Shown piece after piece: positions 8,318-16,952 of a stretch of 34,237 bases of DNA. A program made the position numbers and the translations under genes. Origin of the DNA: Sphingomonas azotifigens NBRC 15497 (GTDB lineage Bacteria; Pseudomonadota; Alphaproteobacteria; Sphingomonadales; Sphingomonadaceae); contig NZ_BCTR01000063.1 in assembly GCF_002091475.1 (NCBI RefSeq), positions 1-34,237 on the forward strand, in the 5' to 3' direction. Each line of letters opens with the position of its first letter. Positions within the stretch are counted from its first letter, which is position 1. A model generated the notes under the pieces. That model searched no databases. It saw only the letters and a list, made by a program, of their open reading frames with translations, and was not told the origin of the DNA.

Positions 8318-8940
8318 GCGCCGGCCAGCCGCGCCAGCGCGTCCTCCAGCCCGACCACCTCGGCATATTTCGCCTGCAGATCGAACAGGTTCGCTTCATG
8401 TGGACCGGGGTGGCGATCGGCACAGGCATCGCGCACGACATAGGGGACGAAGCCGTGCTGCAGCGTATCGAGCGCGGTCGCCCGGACGCATCCCGAGGTG
8501 GAGAAGCCCCCGATCACCGCGGTATCGACCCCCAGGGCATTCAGCGTCGACGCGAGCGACGTGCCGAAAAAGGCCGAAGCATAGTGTTTGGTGATGACGA
8601 GGTCGGTCGCTTCCGGCTGGAGGCGCGGATCGAACGCGCCGGTCGCCGCCCCTTCGTGGAACGCCGACAGCACGGGCACCTTGCGGTAGAACAGCCCGCC
8701 GTCGCGGCCGTCCGGCCGGAAGCTGACATTGGTGAAGATCACCGGCGCGCCGGCGGTGCGCGCCGCCCTGGCAAGTGTCGCGGCGGCGGTGATCGCGTCC
8801 TCCGCGGCCTGCCCGATGTGGAGCGGGCAGGCGGGATCGAGATAGGCGCGCACCATGTCGATCAGCAGCACCGCCGGCCGCGCGCCGAACGGCAGCCGAC
8901 CGTCAAAGGCGCGATAGCTGGCAGCCAGAGCGTCGCCCAT
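8314..8940 (-). CDS. Isochorismatase-family cysteine amidohydrolase
   Basis: The 208-residue protein has the full Asp-Lys-Cys triad of the family: Asp28 (VLLIDMVRAY), Lys118 (VITKHYASAFFGT) and Cys151 (GFSTSGCVRATALD). The TSGCVRAT block is shared by N-carbamoylsarcosine amidohydrolases and maleamate amidohydrolases (NicF), enzymes that release ammonia from a carbamoyl or amide group. It follows the CoA-transferase gene with a 2-bp gap and overlaps leuC by four bases. Downstream of the hydantoinase subunits, the natural role is to deamidate or decarbamoylate the ring-opened product. Which of the two is not resolved by sequence. Confidence 0.87.
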   Translation of the reverse strand: MGDALAASYRAFDGRLPFGARPAVLLIDMVRAYLDPACPLHIGQAAEDAITAAATLARAARTAGAPVIFTNVSFRPDGRDGGLFYRKVPVLSAFHEGAATGAFDPRLQPEATDLVITKHYASAFFGTSLASTLNALGVDTAVIGGFSTSGCVRATALDTLQHGFVPYVVRDACADRHPGPHEANLFDLQAKYAEVVGLEDALARLAGA

Positions 8941-8942
8941 CG

Positions 8943-10133
8943 TCAGATCGCTCCTTCCGTCTGCAGCCGGGCAAGATCGTCCTCGCCGAGGCCGAGCAGT
9001 TCGCCATAGACGGCGGCATTGTCCTGGCCGACATGCGCCGGCGCCGGCGTGCGGACCGCGCTGGGGGTGTCGGAGAGCTTGGGAAAGGCGTTCTGCATCG
9101 TCACCTTGCCCCAGCGCTCGGTCTCGACCTCGATCAGCGCCTCGCGCGCGGCGAAGTGCGGATCGGCCAGCATCTCCGGCGCGCGGTAAATCTTGCCCGC
9201 GGGGATGCTGTGCTCGATCATCAACTGCTCCAGCGCCTCGACGGTAAGGCCGCGCGTCCAATCGGCGATCCGCGCGTCGAGCTCGTCCTGATGGCGCCCG
9301 CGCGAGACGTGATCGGCATAGCGCGGATCGGTGGCCAGTTCCGGTTGACCCATCGCGGTGGCCAGGCGCGCGAACACCGCATCCTGGTTGGCACCGATCA
9401 GATATTCGCCGTCCGCGCAGGGATAGACGTTCGAAGGCGCGACGCTCGGCAGCTTGGAGCCGGATCGCTCGCGGATATAGCCGGAGACCTGATATTCCGG
9501 GACCAGGCTCTCCATCACCTGCAGCACCGCTTCGTAAAGCGCCGAATCGACGACCTGGCCGCGGCCGGTGCGCTCGCGCGCGTACAGCGCCGCGACCGCG
9601 CCCATGCAGGCATAGCTCGCCGCCAGCGAATCGCCGATCGACACGCCCATGCGGCTGGGCGCGCGGTCCGGATCGCCTACGATGTTGCGCCAGCCGCCCA
9701 TCGCCTCGCCGATGCCGCCAAAGCCGGCACGCGTGGAATAGGGGCCGGTCTGCCCGTAGCCCGACACCCGCACGATCACGAGCCGCGGATTGATCGCATG
9801 GAGCCGATCGGGGCCGAGGCCCCATTTCTCCATCGTGCCCGGCTTGAAATTCTCGATCAGCACGTCGGCATGTTCGATCAGCCTGCGGACCAGTTCCTGC
9901 CCGGCGGGGATGCGGAGATTGGCGGAGACCGAGCGCTTGTTGCGGGACACGACTTCCCACCACAATTTGTGCTCGCCATGGCCCCAGGCGCGCATGGGAT
10001 CGCCCTTGCCCGGCGGTTCGACCTTGATGACGTCGGCGCCCATGTCGCCCATCAGCTGGCCGCAGAACGGGCCGGCGATCAGCTGCCCGAGTTCGATCAC
10101 GCGAACGCCGGCCAATGCTCCTGTGGGTTCCAT
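8943..10133 (-). CDS. Type III (CaiB/BaiF/Frc family) CoA-transferase
   Basis: The 396-residue protein has family III features: VIELGQLIAGPFCGQLMGDM at the N-terminus, GADVIKVEPP for CoA binding, NFKPGTMEKWGLG, and the acyl-anhydride-forming Asp168 in SIGDSLAASYA, at the same place as Asp169 of formyl-CoA transferase. These enzymes move CoA between a donor thioester, often succinyl-CoA, and a carboxylic acid. Its start codon overlaps the hyuB stop by one base (TGATG). With the HMG-CoA-lyase-like gene in the same operon, it probably activates the acid that the lyase then splits. Acceptor and donor are not predictable. Confidence 0.9.
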   Translation of the reverse strand: MEPTGALAGVRVIELGQLIAGPFCGQLMGDMGADVIKVEPPGKGDPMRAWGHGEHKLWWEVVSRNKRSVSANLRIPAGQELVRRLIEHADVLIENFKPGTMEKWGLGPDRLHAINPRLVIVRVSGYGQTGPYSTRAGFGGIGEAMGGWRNIVGDPDRAPSRMGVSIGDSLAASYACMGAVAALYARERTGRGQVVDSALYEAVLQVMESLVPEYQVSGYIRERSGSKLPSVAPSNVYPCADGEYLIGANQDAVFARLATAMGQPELATDPRYADHVSRGRHQDELDARIADWTRGLTVEALEQLMIEHSIPAGKIYRAPEMLADPHFAAREALIEVETERWGKVTMQNAFPKLSDTPSAVRTPAPAHVGQDNAAVYGELLGLGEDDLARLQTEGAI

Positions 10134-12004
10134 CACGCAGCCTCCGCGCCTTGCCAGACCGGAGGGCGGGGCGCCGGCAATCCGGTTTCCTCCTCGCACC
10201 GGGCGCGGAGTTCCTCGACGCTGCCGCCATAGTCGAACACGCTTTCCGCCGGCTTGCGCGTGGCCCGCAGCCGCGTCCGCAGCGCGTCGGTCGCGGCAGC
10301 GTCGACCGTTTCGTCGCTGATCACCACGCCGTAGCGAAGCGCGCCCTCGGCGGTGACCAGCCCCTCGCGCACTTCGCGCGCGACCAGCGCCGGATCCCGC
10401 TCCAGCGGATCGCCCCAGCCACCGCCGCCCCAGGTGATGAAGTGCAGCACGTCGCCCGCCTGCACCTCGACATCCTCGACCTTGTTGCCGATCACTTCGC
10501 GGGTGCCGTCGGCGCGTTCGAGCTCCTTGCGCGCGCGGGCGCCCGGCTGGCCGCCATTGACGCCCCAGGGATGCATGAACCAGCGATCGTCGTGCACCGC
10601 GATCAGCCCGGGTTCGAGGAACCGATAGGCGACATGGATGCCGTTGCCGCCGCGGTGCAGGCCGGCCCCGCCCGAATCCGGCTCGGTCGAATAGCGTTCG
10701 ATTCGCAGCGGGAAATAGCGCTCCAGGAACTCGTTGGGCACGTTGGTGAAGCCCGGCCACAGCGAATGGCCGTCGGGACCATCGCCGAGCGGCCGGCCGG
10801 GAATGCCGCCAAAGCCGATCTGGAACAGCTGGAAATAGCGCCCGGTGCGATCGGTGCCCGAATAGAACAGATGCGGGCTCGACGAGAACCCGGCGGCATT
10901 GAGGAATTCCGGCGTCTTCTGGCCGAGCAGCCCGCCGAGAATGTCGAACAGCCGTCCCAGCGCATGGGTCCGTCCGGAAAGCGCGGCGGGGAAGCGCGGG
11001 CGCAGCAGCGATCCCTCCGGGATGCGGACGTCGATCAGGTCGTAGAACCCGTCGTTGAACAGGATCTGCGGATCGAACACCATGATCATGTAGATGCCGA
11101 AGAACATCCGCAGCATGTTCTCGTTGAGGAAGAAGTTGATCGAGGCGCTGGACTGCGGATCGGTCCCGGCGAAATCGAGGACCACCTTTTCCCCCTCGCG
11201 CCACATCGTGCAGCGGATGCGATAGGGGCCGTGCCCGCGCCCGTCGTCGCAGATATAATCCTCGAACGACACCGGCGCCTCGCCGATCGACGCGGCGATC
11301 AGCTGCTGCATGGCGCGATGGTTGCGCTTCAGAAGCTCCTGCGTCGCGGCGACATACAGATCCTCGCCGAACCGGTCGGCGAGTTCGAGCACCCGGCGGG
11401 CCGCGACCCGGCACGAGGCGATCAGCGCGTTGAGATCGGCCTTGCACCAGTCGGGCTTGCGGGTCTGGTGCATCACCAGCGCCACCAGATCGGCGTTGTA
11501 CTGGCCGCGCGACCAGATCTTCACCGGCGGGATGCGCACGCCTTCCTCGAAGATCGTCCGCGCGGTGATCGGCATCGATCCCGCCACCCGGCCGCCAATG
11601 TCGGACTGGTGGCCGAAGATCGAGGTATAGGCGAGCAGGCGACCGTTCCTGAACACCGGCAGCAACACCAGCCAGTCGTTCGAGTGGCTGACCGCACCAG
11701 CGCAGCTATAGGGATCGGAGAGGAGGAACATGTCGCCTTCCTCCACCGTCCCGTCATAGGCTTCCAGGAAGCCGCCGATGAACGAGCCGAACTGGCCGAC
11801 GATCATCCGCCCCTTGTGGTCGGCGATCAGCGGAAAGGCGTCGCCCTGTTCGCGAATGCCGGGCGACATGGCGGTACGCACCAGCGTTGCGTCCATCTCG
11901 ACGCGGGCGTTGCGCAGCGCGTTTTCGATGATGTCGAGCGTGACGGGATCCACCGCGCGCTCGGCAAAGGGCGTGGCGTCGGTCTCGATGATGGTAGCGG
12001 ACAT
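10133..12004 (-). CDS. hyuB: Hydantoinase B / oxoprolinase-type subunit
   Basis: The 623-residue protein contains DPVTLDIIENALRNARVEMD at the start, then SPGIREQGDAFPLIADHKGR and GHQSDIGGRVAGS, and ends with WGGGGWGDPLERDP, all typical of the HyuB half of ATP-dependent hydantoinases, 5-oxoprolinase and acetophenone carboxylase. HyuA and HyuB together open cyclic amides or imides, or carboxylate ketones, at the cost of ATP. A strong GGAGGG ribosome site precedes the ATG, and the hyuA stop lies 13 bp upstream. With an amidohydrolase next in the operon, ring opening of a cyclic amide is the likeliest role. Confidence 0.9.
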   Translation of the reverse strand: MSATIIETDATPFAERAVDPVTLDIIENALRNARVEMDATLVRTAMSPGIREQGDAFPLIADHKGRMIVGQFGSFIGGFLEAYDGTVEEGDMFLLSDPYSCAGAVSHSNDWLVLLPVFRNGRLLAYTSIFGHQSDIGGRVAGSMPITARTIFEEGVRIPPVKIWSRGQYNADLVALVMHQTRKPDWCKADLNALIASCRVAARRVLELADRFGEDLYVAATQELLKRNHRAMQQLIAASIGEAPVSFEDYICDDGRGHGPYRIRCTMWREGEKVVLDFAGTDPQSSASINFFLNENMLRMFFGIYMIMVFDPQILFNDGFYDLIDVRIPEGSLLRPRFPAALSGRTHALGRLFDILGGLLGQKTPEFLNAAGFSSSPHLFYSGTDRTGRYFQLFQIGFGGIPGRPLGDGPDGHSLWPGFTNVPNEFLERYFPLRIERYSTEPDSGGAGLHRGGNGIHVAYRFLEPGLIAVHDDRWFMHPWGVNGGQPGARARKELERADGTREVIGNKVEDVEVQAGDVLHFITWGGGGWGDPLERDPALVAREVREGLVTAEGALRYGVVISDETVDAAATDALRTRLRATRKPAESVFDYGGSVEELRARCEEETGLPAPRPPVWQGAEAA

Positions 12005-12017
12005 GTGGGTCCCTCCT

Positions 12018-14066
12018 TCAGGCGGGGAAGATCAGGATGTTGCCCACCGCGTCGACGGTGGCGATGTGGCCGGATTCGATCAGGGTCGTGGAATCCATTT
12101 CGATGACGATCGCCGGGCCCGGGATCTTGTCGCCGGCGCGCAGCCGTGCACGGTCGTAGATCACCGCGTCCTGCTCGCGCCCGTCCATCCACAGCCGATG
12201 GTCGCGCAGCTTGGCGGCGGCGGGATCGCCATCGCCTTCGGGCAGCCGGGCGGCCTGCAGATCGAGCGCCCGACCGAGCGCGACCGCGCGCAGGTTCACG
12301 ATCTCGTGCGCGGTTTCCATGTTGAAGGTGAACAGCCGCAGATGCTCGGCATCGAAGCGCTGGGTCACGCTGGCGATGCCGTCGCGCTGCAACGCCTCGG
12401 GATCGATCGTCAGCGCGACTTCGAAGGCCTGGCCCTCGTAGCGGACATCGACTTCGAACTCGATCGTGATATCGGCTTCGGGCACGCCGTCCGCGATCAG
12501 TTCGGCGCGGGTTTGCGCCGCCATCTCGTCGAGCACGGCGATCAGTTCGGCCGCGTCGATCGCGTGCGCGGGGCGAGAGAAGGAGCGGGCGGTTTCCGTC
12601 CGCACGCGCGTGGTCGCGTCGCCGAGCGCGCACAGCACGCCGGGGGAGACCGGCGACACGGCGGGCCAGCTGCCCATCAGCCGCGCCACCGCGTTGACGT
12701 GCAGCGGCCCGGCGCCGCCAAAGCCCATCAGCGCGAAGTCGCGCGGATCATAGCCCTGCTGGACCGAGATCATGCGCAGCGCGCCGAACATGTTCTCGTT
12801 GACGATGTCGATGATGCCGCGCGCCGCCTCCATCAGGCCGATGCCCAGGGCGTCGGCGATCGTCTGCACCGCGGCGCGCGCGCCCTCGCGATCGAGCTTG
12901 AAGGTGCCGCCGAGCAGCGCCTCCGGAAGATAGCCGAGCACGACATTGGCGTCGGTGACGGTAGGCTGCGATCCGCCCTTGCCATAGGCGACCGGGCCCG
13001 GCACCGCGCCCGCCGATTGCGGGCCGACGCGCAGCGCCTTGGTCAGCGCCGGCACATAGGCGATCGAGCCGCCGCCGGCGCCCACGGTCTTCACGTCCAG
13101 CGACGACGCGCGCACCGACAGATGGCCGACCTCGGTCGTGCGGACGCGGCGCGGCTCCAGATTCTCGATCAGCGCAACGTCGGTCGAGGTGCCGCCGACA
13201 TCGAGGGTCAGGATGTTGTTGATCCCGGCGTTGCGGCCCACCCACAGCGCGCCCGTCACGCCGCCGGCGGGCCCCGACATCAGAATGTTGACCGGCTGCT
13301 CCTCGGCCTTTTCCGAGGACATGAGGCCGCCGTCAGACCGCAGCAGGGCGATCCGCCCGGACATGCCGGTGTCGCGCAGCTGCGAGCGAAGGTTGCCGAC
13401 ATAGCGGCTCACCACCGGTCGCACGCTGGCATTGGCGACGGTGGAGAGCGTCCGCTCATATTCCTGCATCTCCGGCAGCACCTCGTGGCTGAGCGACACG
13501 GGAATGCCCGGCAGGATCTCGGCCGCCAGTTCGCCGACGCGGGCTTCGTGCGCGCCATTCAGATAGGCGTTGATGAACGAGACGGTGATCGCCTCGACGC
13601 CGCGGGCCTTCAGCGCGTGCAGCGCCGCGCGCACCTGCTCCTCGTCGAGCGGGCGCACTTCCTGCCCGTCCGCGCCCATGCGGCCGCCGACGTCGAACGT
13701 GTCCTCCAGCGCAGCCAGCGGGGTTGGCTTGGGCCAGCCGATCCATGCCGCGAGCCCGCCCGGCACGAAGCTGCGCGCGATCTGCATGATGTCGCGATAG
13801 CCTTCGGTCACGATCAGGCCGACCCGGGCGCCCTTGCCTTCCAGCACCGCGTTGGTGGCGACGGTGGTGCCGTGGAGGAACGTCTCGATCTCGGCCGGCG
13901 CGACGCCCGCCGTCTCGCAGATCTGCCGCACGCCGGTGAGGATGCCGACCGAGCTGTCGTGCGGCGTGGAGGGCGTCTTGTCCCGCCAGAACCGGCCGGA
14001 GACTTCGTCGAACAGCAGCAGATCGGTGAACGTCCCACCCACGTCCACGCCCAAACGATAGGTCAT
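12018..14066 (-). CDS. hyuA: Hydantoinase A / oxoprolinase-type ATPase subunit
   Basis: The 682-residue protein starts with YRLGVDVGGTFTDLLLFD, the phosphate-binding loop of the ASKHA ATPase fold. HGTTVATNAVLEGKGARVGL, DVGGTSTDVALIE and KTVGAGGGSIAYV follow in the family order. HyuA subunits supply the ATP-dependent activation for ring opening by HyuAB. The gene starts only 5 bp after the HMG-CoA-lyase-like stop, with AGGAG about 9 nt upstream, and is followed closely by hyuB. The length is normal for separate A subunits. It could also act in an acetophenone-carboxylase-like or acetone-carboxylase-like reaction; the neighbours favour hydrolysis of a ring. Confidence 0.9.
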   Translation of the reverse strand: MTYRLGVDVGGTFTDLLLFDEVSGRFWRDKTPSTPHDSSVGILTGVRQICETAGVAPAEIETFLHGTTVATNAVLEGKGARVGLIVTEGYRDIMQIARSFVPGGLAAWIGWPKPTPLAALEDTFDVGGRMGADGQEVRPLDEEQVRAALHALKARGVEAITVSFINAYLNGAHEARVGELAAEILPGIPVSLSHEVLPEMQEYERTLSTVANASVRPVVSRYVGNLRSQLRDTGMSGRIALLRSDGGLMSSEKAEEQPVNILMSGPAGGVTGALWVGRNAGINNILTLDVGGTSTDVALIENLEPRRVRTTEVGHLSVRASSLDVKTVGAGGGSIAYVPALTKALRVGPQSAGAVPGPVAYGKGGSQPTVTDANVVLGYLPEALLGGTFKLDREGARAAVQTIADALGIGLMEAARGIIDIVNENMFGALRMISVQQGYDPRDFALMGFGGAGPLHVNAVARLMGSWPAVSPVSPGVLCALGDATTRVRTETARSFSRPAHAIDAAELIAVLDEMAAQTRAELIADGVPEADITIEFEVDVRYEGQAFEVALTIDPEALQRDGIASVTQRFDAEHLRLFTFNMETAHEIVNLRAVALGRALDLQAARLPEGDGDPAAAKLRDHRLWMDGREQDAVIYDRARLRAGDKIPGPAIVIEMDSTTLIESGHIATVDAVGNILIFPA

Positions 14067-14071
14067 CTAGA

Positions 14072-14974
14072 TCAACTCCTTGAAGTCGTCGCGGGGAACC
14101 GGCCGGCACGGCCGAGCATGGCGGGGAGCGCGCGGCCCATCACGGCGGAAAGCCGCTCGGAGGCGGCCAGCAGCGCATCGAGATCGAGTCCGGTGCGGAC
14201 GCCCGAGCGCTCGAGCATGTAGACGACGTCCTCGGTCGCTACGTTGCCGGCCGCGCCCTTGGCGAAGGGACAGCCGCCCAGGCCGCCCAGCGACGCGTCG
14301 ATCGTGCGCGCGCCGGCTTCCACCGCGGCCCAGACATTGGCGATCCCGGTGTTGCGCGTGTCGTGGAAATGGGCGCGCACCGGGATTGGGCCGACCGCTT
14401 CGGCCACGCGGCGCACGAGCCGTCCGGCGGCCTTGGGCACCGCGACGCCAATGGTGTCGGCAAGCGCGATTTCGCTCGGTCGGGCTTCCGCCAGGCGTTC
14501 GGCGATCGCGACGACCCGGCCTTCGTCGACCTCGCCCTCATAGGGGCAGCCGAAGCTCGCGGCGATCGTCACCTGGCCGGTGCGGCCGGCGGCCTGGGCC
14601 GCGGCGATGATCGCCAGGGCCGATGCTACCGATTCCTCGCTGTTCTGGCCCTGGTTGGCGATGCCCAAGCCGTCGGTAGCGACGCAGACCGCGCCGAGTT
14701 CGTCGAGGCCGGCTTCCAGCGCGCGTTCGGCGCCGCGTCCGTTCAGGACCAGCCCGATATAGCGGCAGGCGCCGCGCGGGAGACTCGCCGAAAGCATGTC
14801 GGCGTCGGCCATCTGCGGCACCCGCCGCGGATTGACGAAGCTGGTCGCCTCCATTCGCGTGACGCCAGCGGCGAGCAGATCGGCGACGAGGTCGAGCTTC
14901 GCTGCCGTCGAGACGATGGTGGGTTCGTTCTGAAGCCCGTCGCGCGGGCCCACTTCGACGATTTCGATCTGCAC
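14072..14974 (-). CDS. HMG-CoA lyase-like enzyme (DRE-TIM metallolyase)
   Basis: The 300-residue protein shows the hydroxymethylglutaryl-CoA lyase pattern: VEVGPRDGLQNE (Arg11, Asp12), ATSFVNPRRVPQMAD, metal ligands His202 and His204 in RAHFHDTRNTG, and the catalytic Cys235 in GGLGGCPFAKGAAGN. Known members split HMG-CoA or citramalyl-CoA-like thioesters into acetyl-CoA (or acyl-CoA) and a keto acid. I chose the GTG at 14974 because GGAGG lies 5 nt upstream and the first beta strand begins there. A longer frame from an ATG at 14998 would run through the operator sequence. It is the first enzyme gene of the operon after gntR. Its substrate is probably the CoA ester made by the operon's CoA-transferase. 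Confidence 0.88.
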   Translation of the reverse strand: MQIEIVEVGPRDGLQNEPTIVSTAAKLDLVADLLAAGVTRMEATSFVNPRRVPQMADADMLSASLPRGACRYIGLVLNGRGAERALEAGLDELGAVCVATDGLGIANQGQNSEESVASALAIIAAAQAAGRTGQVTIAASFGCPYEGEVDEGRVVAIAERLAEARPSEIALADTIGVAVPKAAGRLVRRVAEAVGPIPVRAHFHDTRNTGIANVWAAVEAGARTIDASLGGLGGCPFAKGAAGNVATEDVVYMLERSGVRTGLDLDALLAASERLSAVMGRALPAMLGRAGRFPATTSRS

Positions 14975-14989
14975 CAGAACCTCCGTGAA

Positions 14990-15021
14990 TGTATACAATC
15001 AAGTCGGTGGAGCGTCGTCAA
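14990..15021 (-). promoter_or_regulatory. Promoter and GntR-type operator for the degradation operon
   Basis: Read on the minus strand, TTGACG (15021-15016) is followed after 18 nt by TGTATA (14997-14992), a plausible sigma-70 pair. The -10 lies inside the 8-bp palindrome TGTATACA (14990-14997), which fits the short GT...AC operator type of FadR/FCD regulators. The same 11-mer, ATGTATACAAT, recurs in the divergent control region. The ribosome site of the lyase gene begins within about ten bases of the operator. Repressor binding would cover the -10 box. This is a prediction from sequence only. Confidence 0.55.
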
Positions 15022-15034
15022 GCGGGTCGCGAGA

Positions 15035-15673
15035 TTATTTCTCGATCGTCTCCGCGAAGGTGTGGAAGGCGCGTCGCACATGCGCGGTCATCACCGATCG
15101 CGCCCATTCCGGATCGCGGTGCCGGAACGCGACCGCCAGTTCCTCATGCTCGGTGATCGATCGGGCGATTTGCTCGGAGCTGTAGCGGCGCGCGGTGCGC
15201 ATCACGACTGGTTGCTCGACGATCGCCGCGAGCAGCTCGGACAGGCGTTCCGAGCCGGCCGCGCGCAGCACCGTGGCATGGAATTCGCGGTTGTGGAGGA
15301 GGAAGCTGTCGACGTCGAGATCGGCACTTCTGGCCAGCCTGGCACAGGCGGCAACGCTGGCGAAGAGCTGTTCCAGATCCTCCTGGGTGATCCGTTCCGC
15401 GGCGCGAGCGGCGGCGTGGCCTTCCAGCATGCCGCGCAGGATAAAGGCCTCTTCCACTTCCTCGTTGGACAGCGCCGCGACAAAGCTGCGCTGGGCCGCG
15501 CGGCGGATCAGCCGTTCCGCTTCCAGGCGTCGCAGGGCCTCGCGGACCGGGGTGCGGGAGACGCCGCACGCCTCGGCCAGTTCCTCCTCGCGGATCTGTT
15601 CGCCGGGTGCCAGCGCGCCCGACAGGATGTCGTTGCGGATGATCCGATACGCGGTGTCAGCGGCCTTGGCCAT
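15035..15673 (-). CDS. GntR-family transcriptional regulator, FCD subgroup
   Basis: The 212-residue protein has an N-terminal winged helix (LAPGEQIREEELAEACGVSRTPVREALRRLE) and a helical FCD ligand domain with the usual metal/effector histidines (HNREFH, TEHEEL, AHVRRAF). Members usually repress catabolic genes and are released by a small carboxylic acid. An AGGAGG site precedes the ATG. The gene stands at the head of the degradation operon, divergent from the racemase-like gene, and identical candidate operators lie before both enzyme arms. Self-regulation is likely, since one box sits in its own upstream region. The inducer is probably a pathway intermediate, but is not known. Confidence 0.9.
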   Translation of the reverse strand: MAKAADTAYRIIRNDILSGALAPGEQIREEELAEACGVSRTPVREALRRLEAERLIRRAAQRSFVAALSNEEVEEAFILRGMLEGHAAARAAERITQEDLEQLFASVAACARLARSADLDVDSFLLHNREFHATVLRAAGSERLSELLAAIVEQPVVMRTARRYSSEQIARSITEHEELAVAFRHRDPEWARSVMTAHVRRAFHTFAETIEK

Positions 15674-15722
15674 GGATGGAACGTCCTCCTGAACGGCTTT
15701 TCTTAATAGGTATGAAGGGGCC

Positions 15723-15752
15723 TTGACGGCGGCAATATGTATACAATAGCAT
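15723..15752 (+). promoter_or_regulatory. Promoter and GntR-type operator for the racemase-like/TonB operon
   Basis: TTGACG (15723-15728) and TAGCAT (15747-15752) are 18 nt apart. The palindrome TGTATACA (15738-15745) lies in the spacer between them. The surrounding ATGTATACAAT (15737-15747) is identical to the sequence before the lyase gene. The site lies in the 107-bp gap between divergent gntR and the gene starting at 15781, so it may control both directions. The -10 is a weak match; the operator repeat is the stronger evidence. Confidence 0.5.
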
Positions 15753-15780
15753 CGATTCGTTCACTGACGGGGAGCTCGCT

Positions 15781-16530
15781 ATGCCGCACCGTGTCAAGGT
15801 TATCGTGCCCATACCAATGGACGAAGCCGGCGTCTCCAATCGCCGCTCGCAACTCGCCGACGGGCTGGTCGGGCCGGGGTTTGTGCCCGAATTCGCCGCC
15901 GTACCCTGGGGTGCCGCGCTGGGCGACAGCTATCATGACATGCTGCTGATGGACTGGACGGTGTTCCAGGCCGGAATCGATGCCGAGGCGCAGGGCTATG
16001 CGGCGGTGGTGGTCGACACGGTAAGCGATTCCGGCGTCCGGGCGCTGCGCTCGCGGCTGTCGATCCCGGTGATCGGGCCGGGCGAGGCGGCATTCGCGAT
16101 GGCGATGATGCTGGGGAAGAAGTTCTCCATCCTCACCATGTGGCCGCAATGGTTCCCGCTCTACGAGAAGACGCTGACCGAATATGGCTGGTGGACCCGT
16201 GTCGCCTCGCTGCGCTCGATCGAAACCCGGCCCGATGTCACCGAACTGCTCGCCGGCAAGGAAGAGGTGATCTTCGAAGCGCTCGCCCGCGAGGCACGCC
16301 GCGCGATCGACGAGGACGGCGCCGACGTGATCTTGCTGGGATCGACGACCATGCACCAGTCCGCCGGCTTCCTGGCGCGCGCGCTGCCGGTGCCGGTCAT
16401 CAATCCCGGCGTGATCGCCTGGAAGACCGCCGAGACGCTGGTCTCGCTCGGCCTGACGCACAGCAAGAAGGCGTTCCCCGCACCCGAGGTGGGCAAGGAC
16501 GGGGACATCCGGAAGGGATGGGTTCTATGA
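15781..16530 (+). CDS. Asp/Glu/hydantoin racemase-fold protein lacking catalytic cysteines
   Basis: The 249-residue protein follows the two-domain pattern of the Asp/Glu/hydantoin racemase superfamily, which also holds maleate isomerase and arylmalonate decarboxylase. The stretch GYAAVVVDTVSDSGVRALR aligns with the hydantoin-racemase block around the first catalytic Cys, but Thr80 stands in its place. ADVILLGSTTM aligns with the second block, with Ser188 where Cys is usual. The fold is well supported, but two-Cys racemase chemistry is unlikely. It may be a decarboxylase, lyase or isomerase variant, or a binding protein. GGGAG precedes the ATG, and the stop overlaps the next gene by four bases. 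It heads an operon under the same candidate operator as the hyuAB operon. Confidence 0.8.
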   Translation: MPHRVKVIVPIPMDEAGVSNRRSQLADGLVGPGFVPEFAAVPWGAALGDSYHDMLLMDWTVFQAGIDAEAQGYAAVVVDTVSDSGVRALRSRLSIPVIGPGEAAFAMAMMLGKKFSILTMWPQWFPLYEKTLTEYGWWTRVASLRSIETRPDVTELLAGKEEVIFEALAREARRAIDEDGADVILLGSTTMHQSAGFLARALPVPVINPGVIAWKTAETLVSLGLTHSKKAFPAPEVGKDGDIRKGWVL

Positions 16531-16952
16531 ACGTGAATGTGATGTCTCCGCACGAAGCGGGGCAGTACCCGTATCTGATCGACATCGTTACCAAGCGCTA
16601 TTTCGACGCGGTCGACAACAAGCAGATCGAGCGCGTGCTCGATTGCTTTCACCAGGATGCGGTGCTCACCGAGGTGACCAGCAACACCGTGCATGACGGC
16701 ATCGATGCGATCGCGTCGATGTTCCGCCGCCTGTTCTCCGATTTCGAACAGCTCTGGCACGGCAATTTCGTCCACACCGCCGACGTGCAGGCGAACGCCA
16801 TTTCGTCGCAGTTCACGGTGCTGATCACCCCCACGGGCGGCACGCAGCTCCGTTACGAGAATTGCAACCGCTTCTATCTGGAGGGTGACAAGTTCAGCCG
16901 CGTCTTTGTCTACATGAGCGGCGACAATTTGCTCAAGGAAGGGCGCGACTGA
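16527..16952 (+). CDS. NTF2/SnoaL-like protein, first of a tandem pair
   Basis: The 141-residue protein has the pattern of the NTF2-like cone fold: an N-terminal helix with YFDAVDNKQIERVLDCFHQDAVL, then curved strands ending RVFVYMSGDNLL. Members include small isomerases, dehydratases, cyclases and non-catalytic subunits. It overlaps the racemase-like gene upstream (ATGA) and the next gene by one base (TGATG), so translation is coupled. The next gene is a clear paralogue with the shared blocks VLDCFH, TADV and VYMSG. A metabolic role in the same pathway is inferred from position; no catalytic residues can be named with confidence. Confidence 0.8.
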   Translation: MNVNVMSPHEAGQYPYLIDIVTKRYFDAVDNKQIERVLDCFHQDAVLTEVTSNTVHDGIDAIASMFRRLFSDFEQLWHGNFVHTADVQANAISSQFTVLITPTGGTQLRYENCNRFYLEGDKFSRVFVYMSGDNLLKEGRD

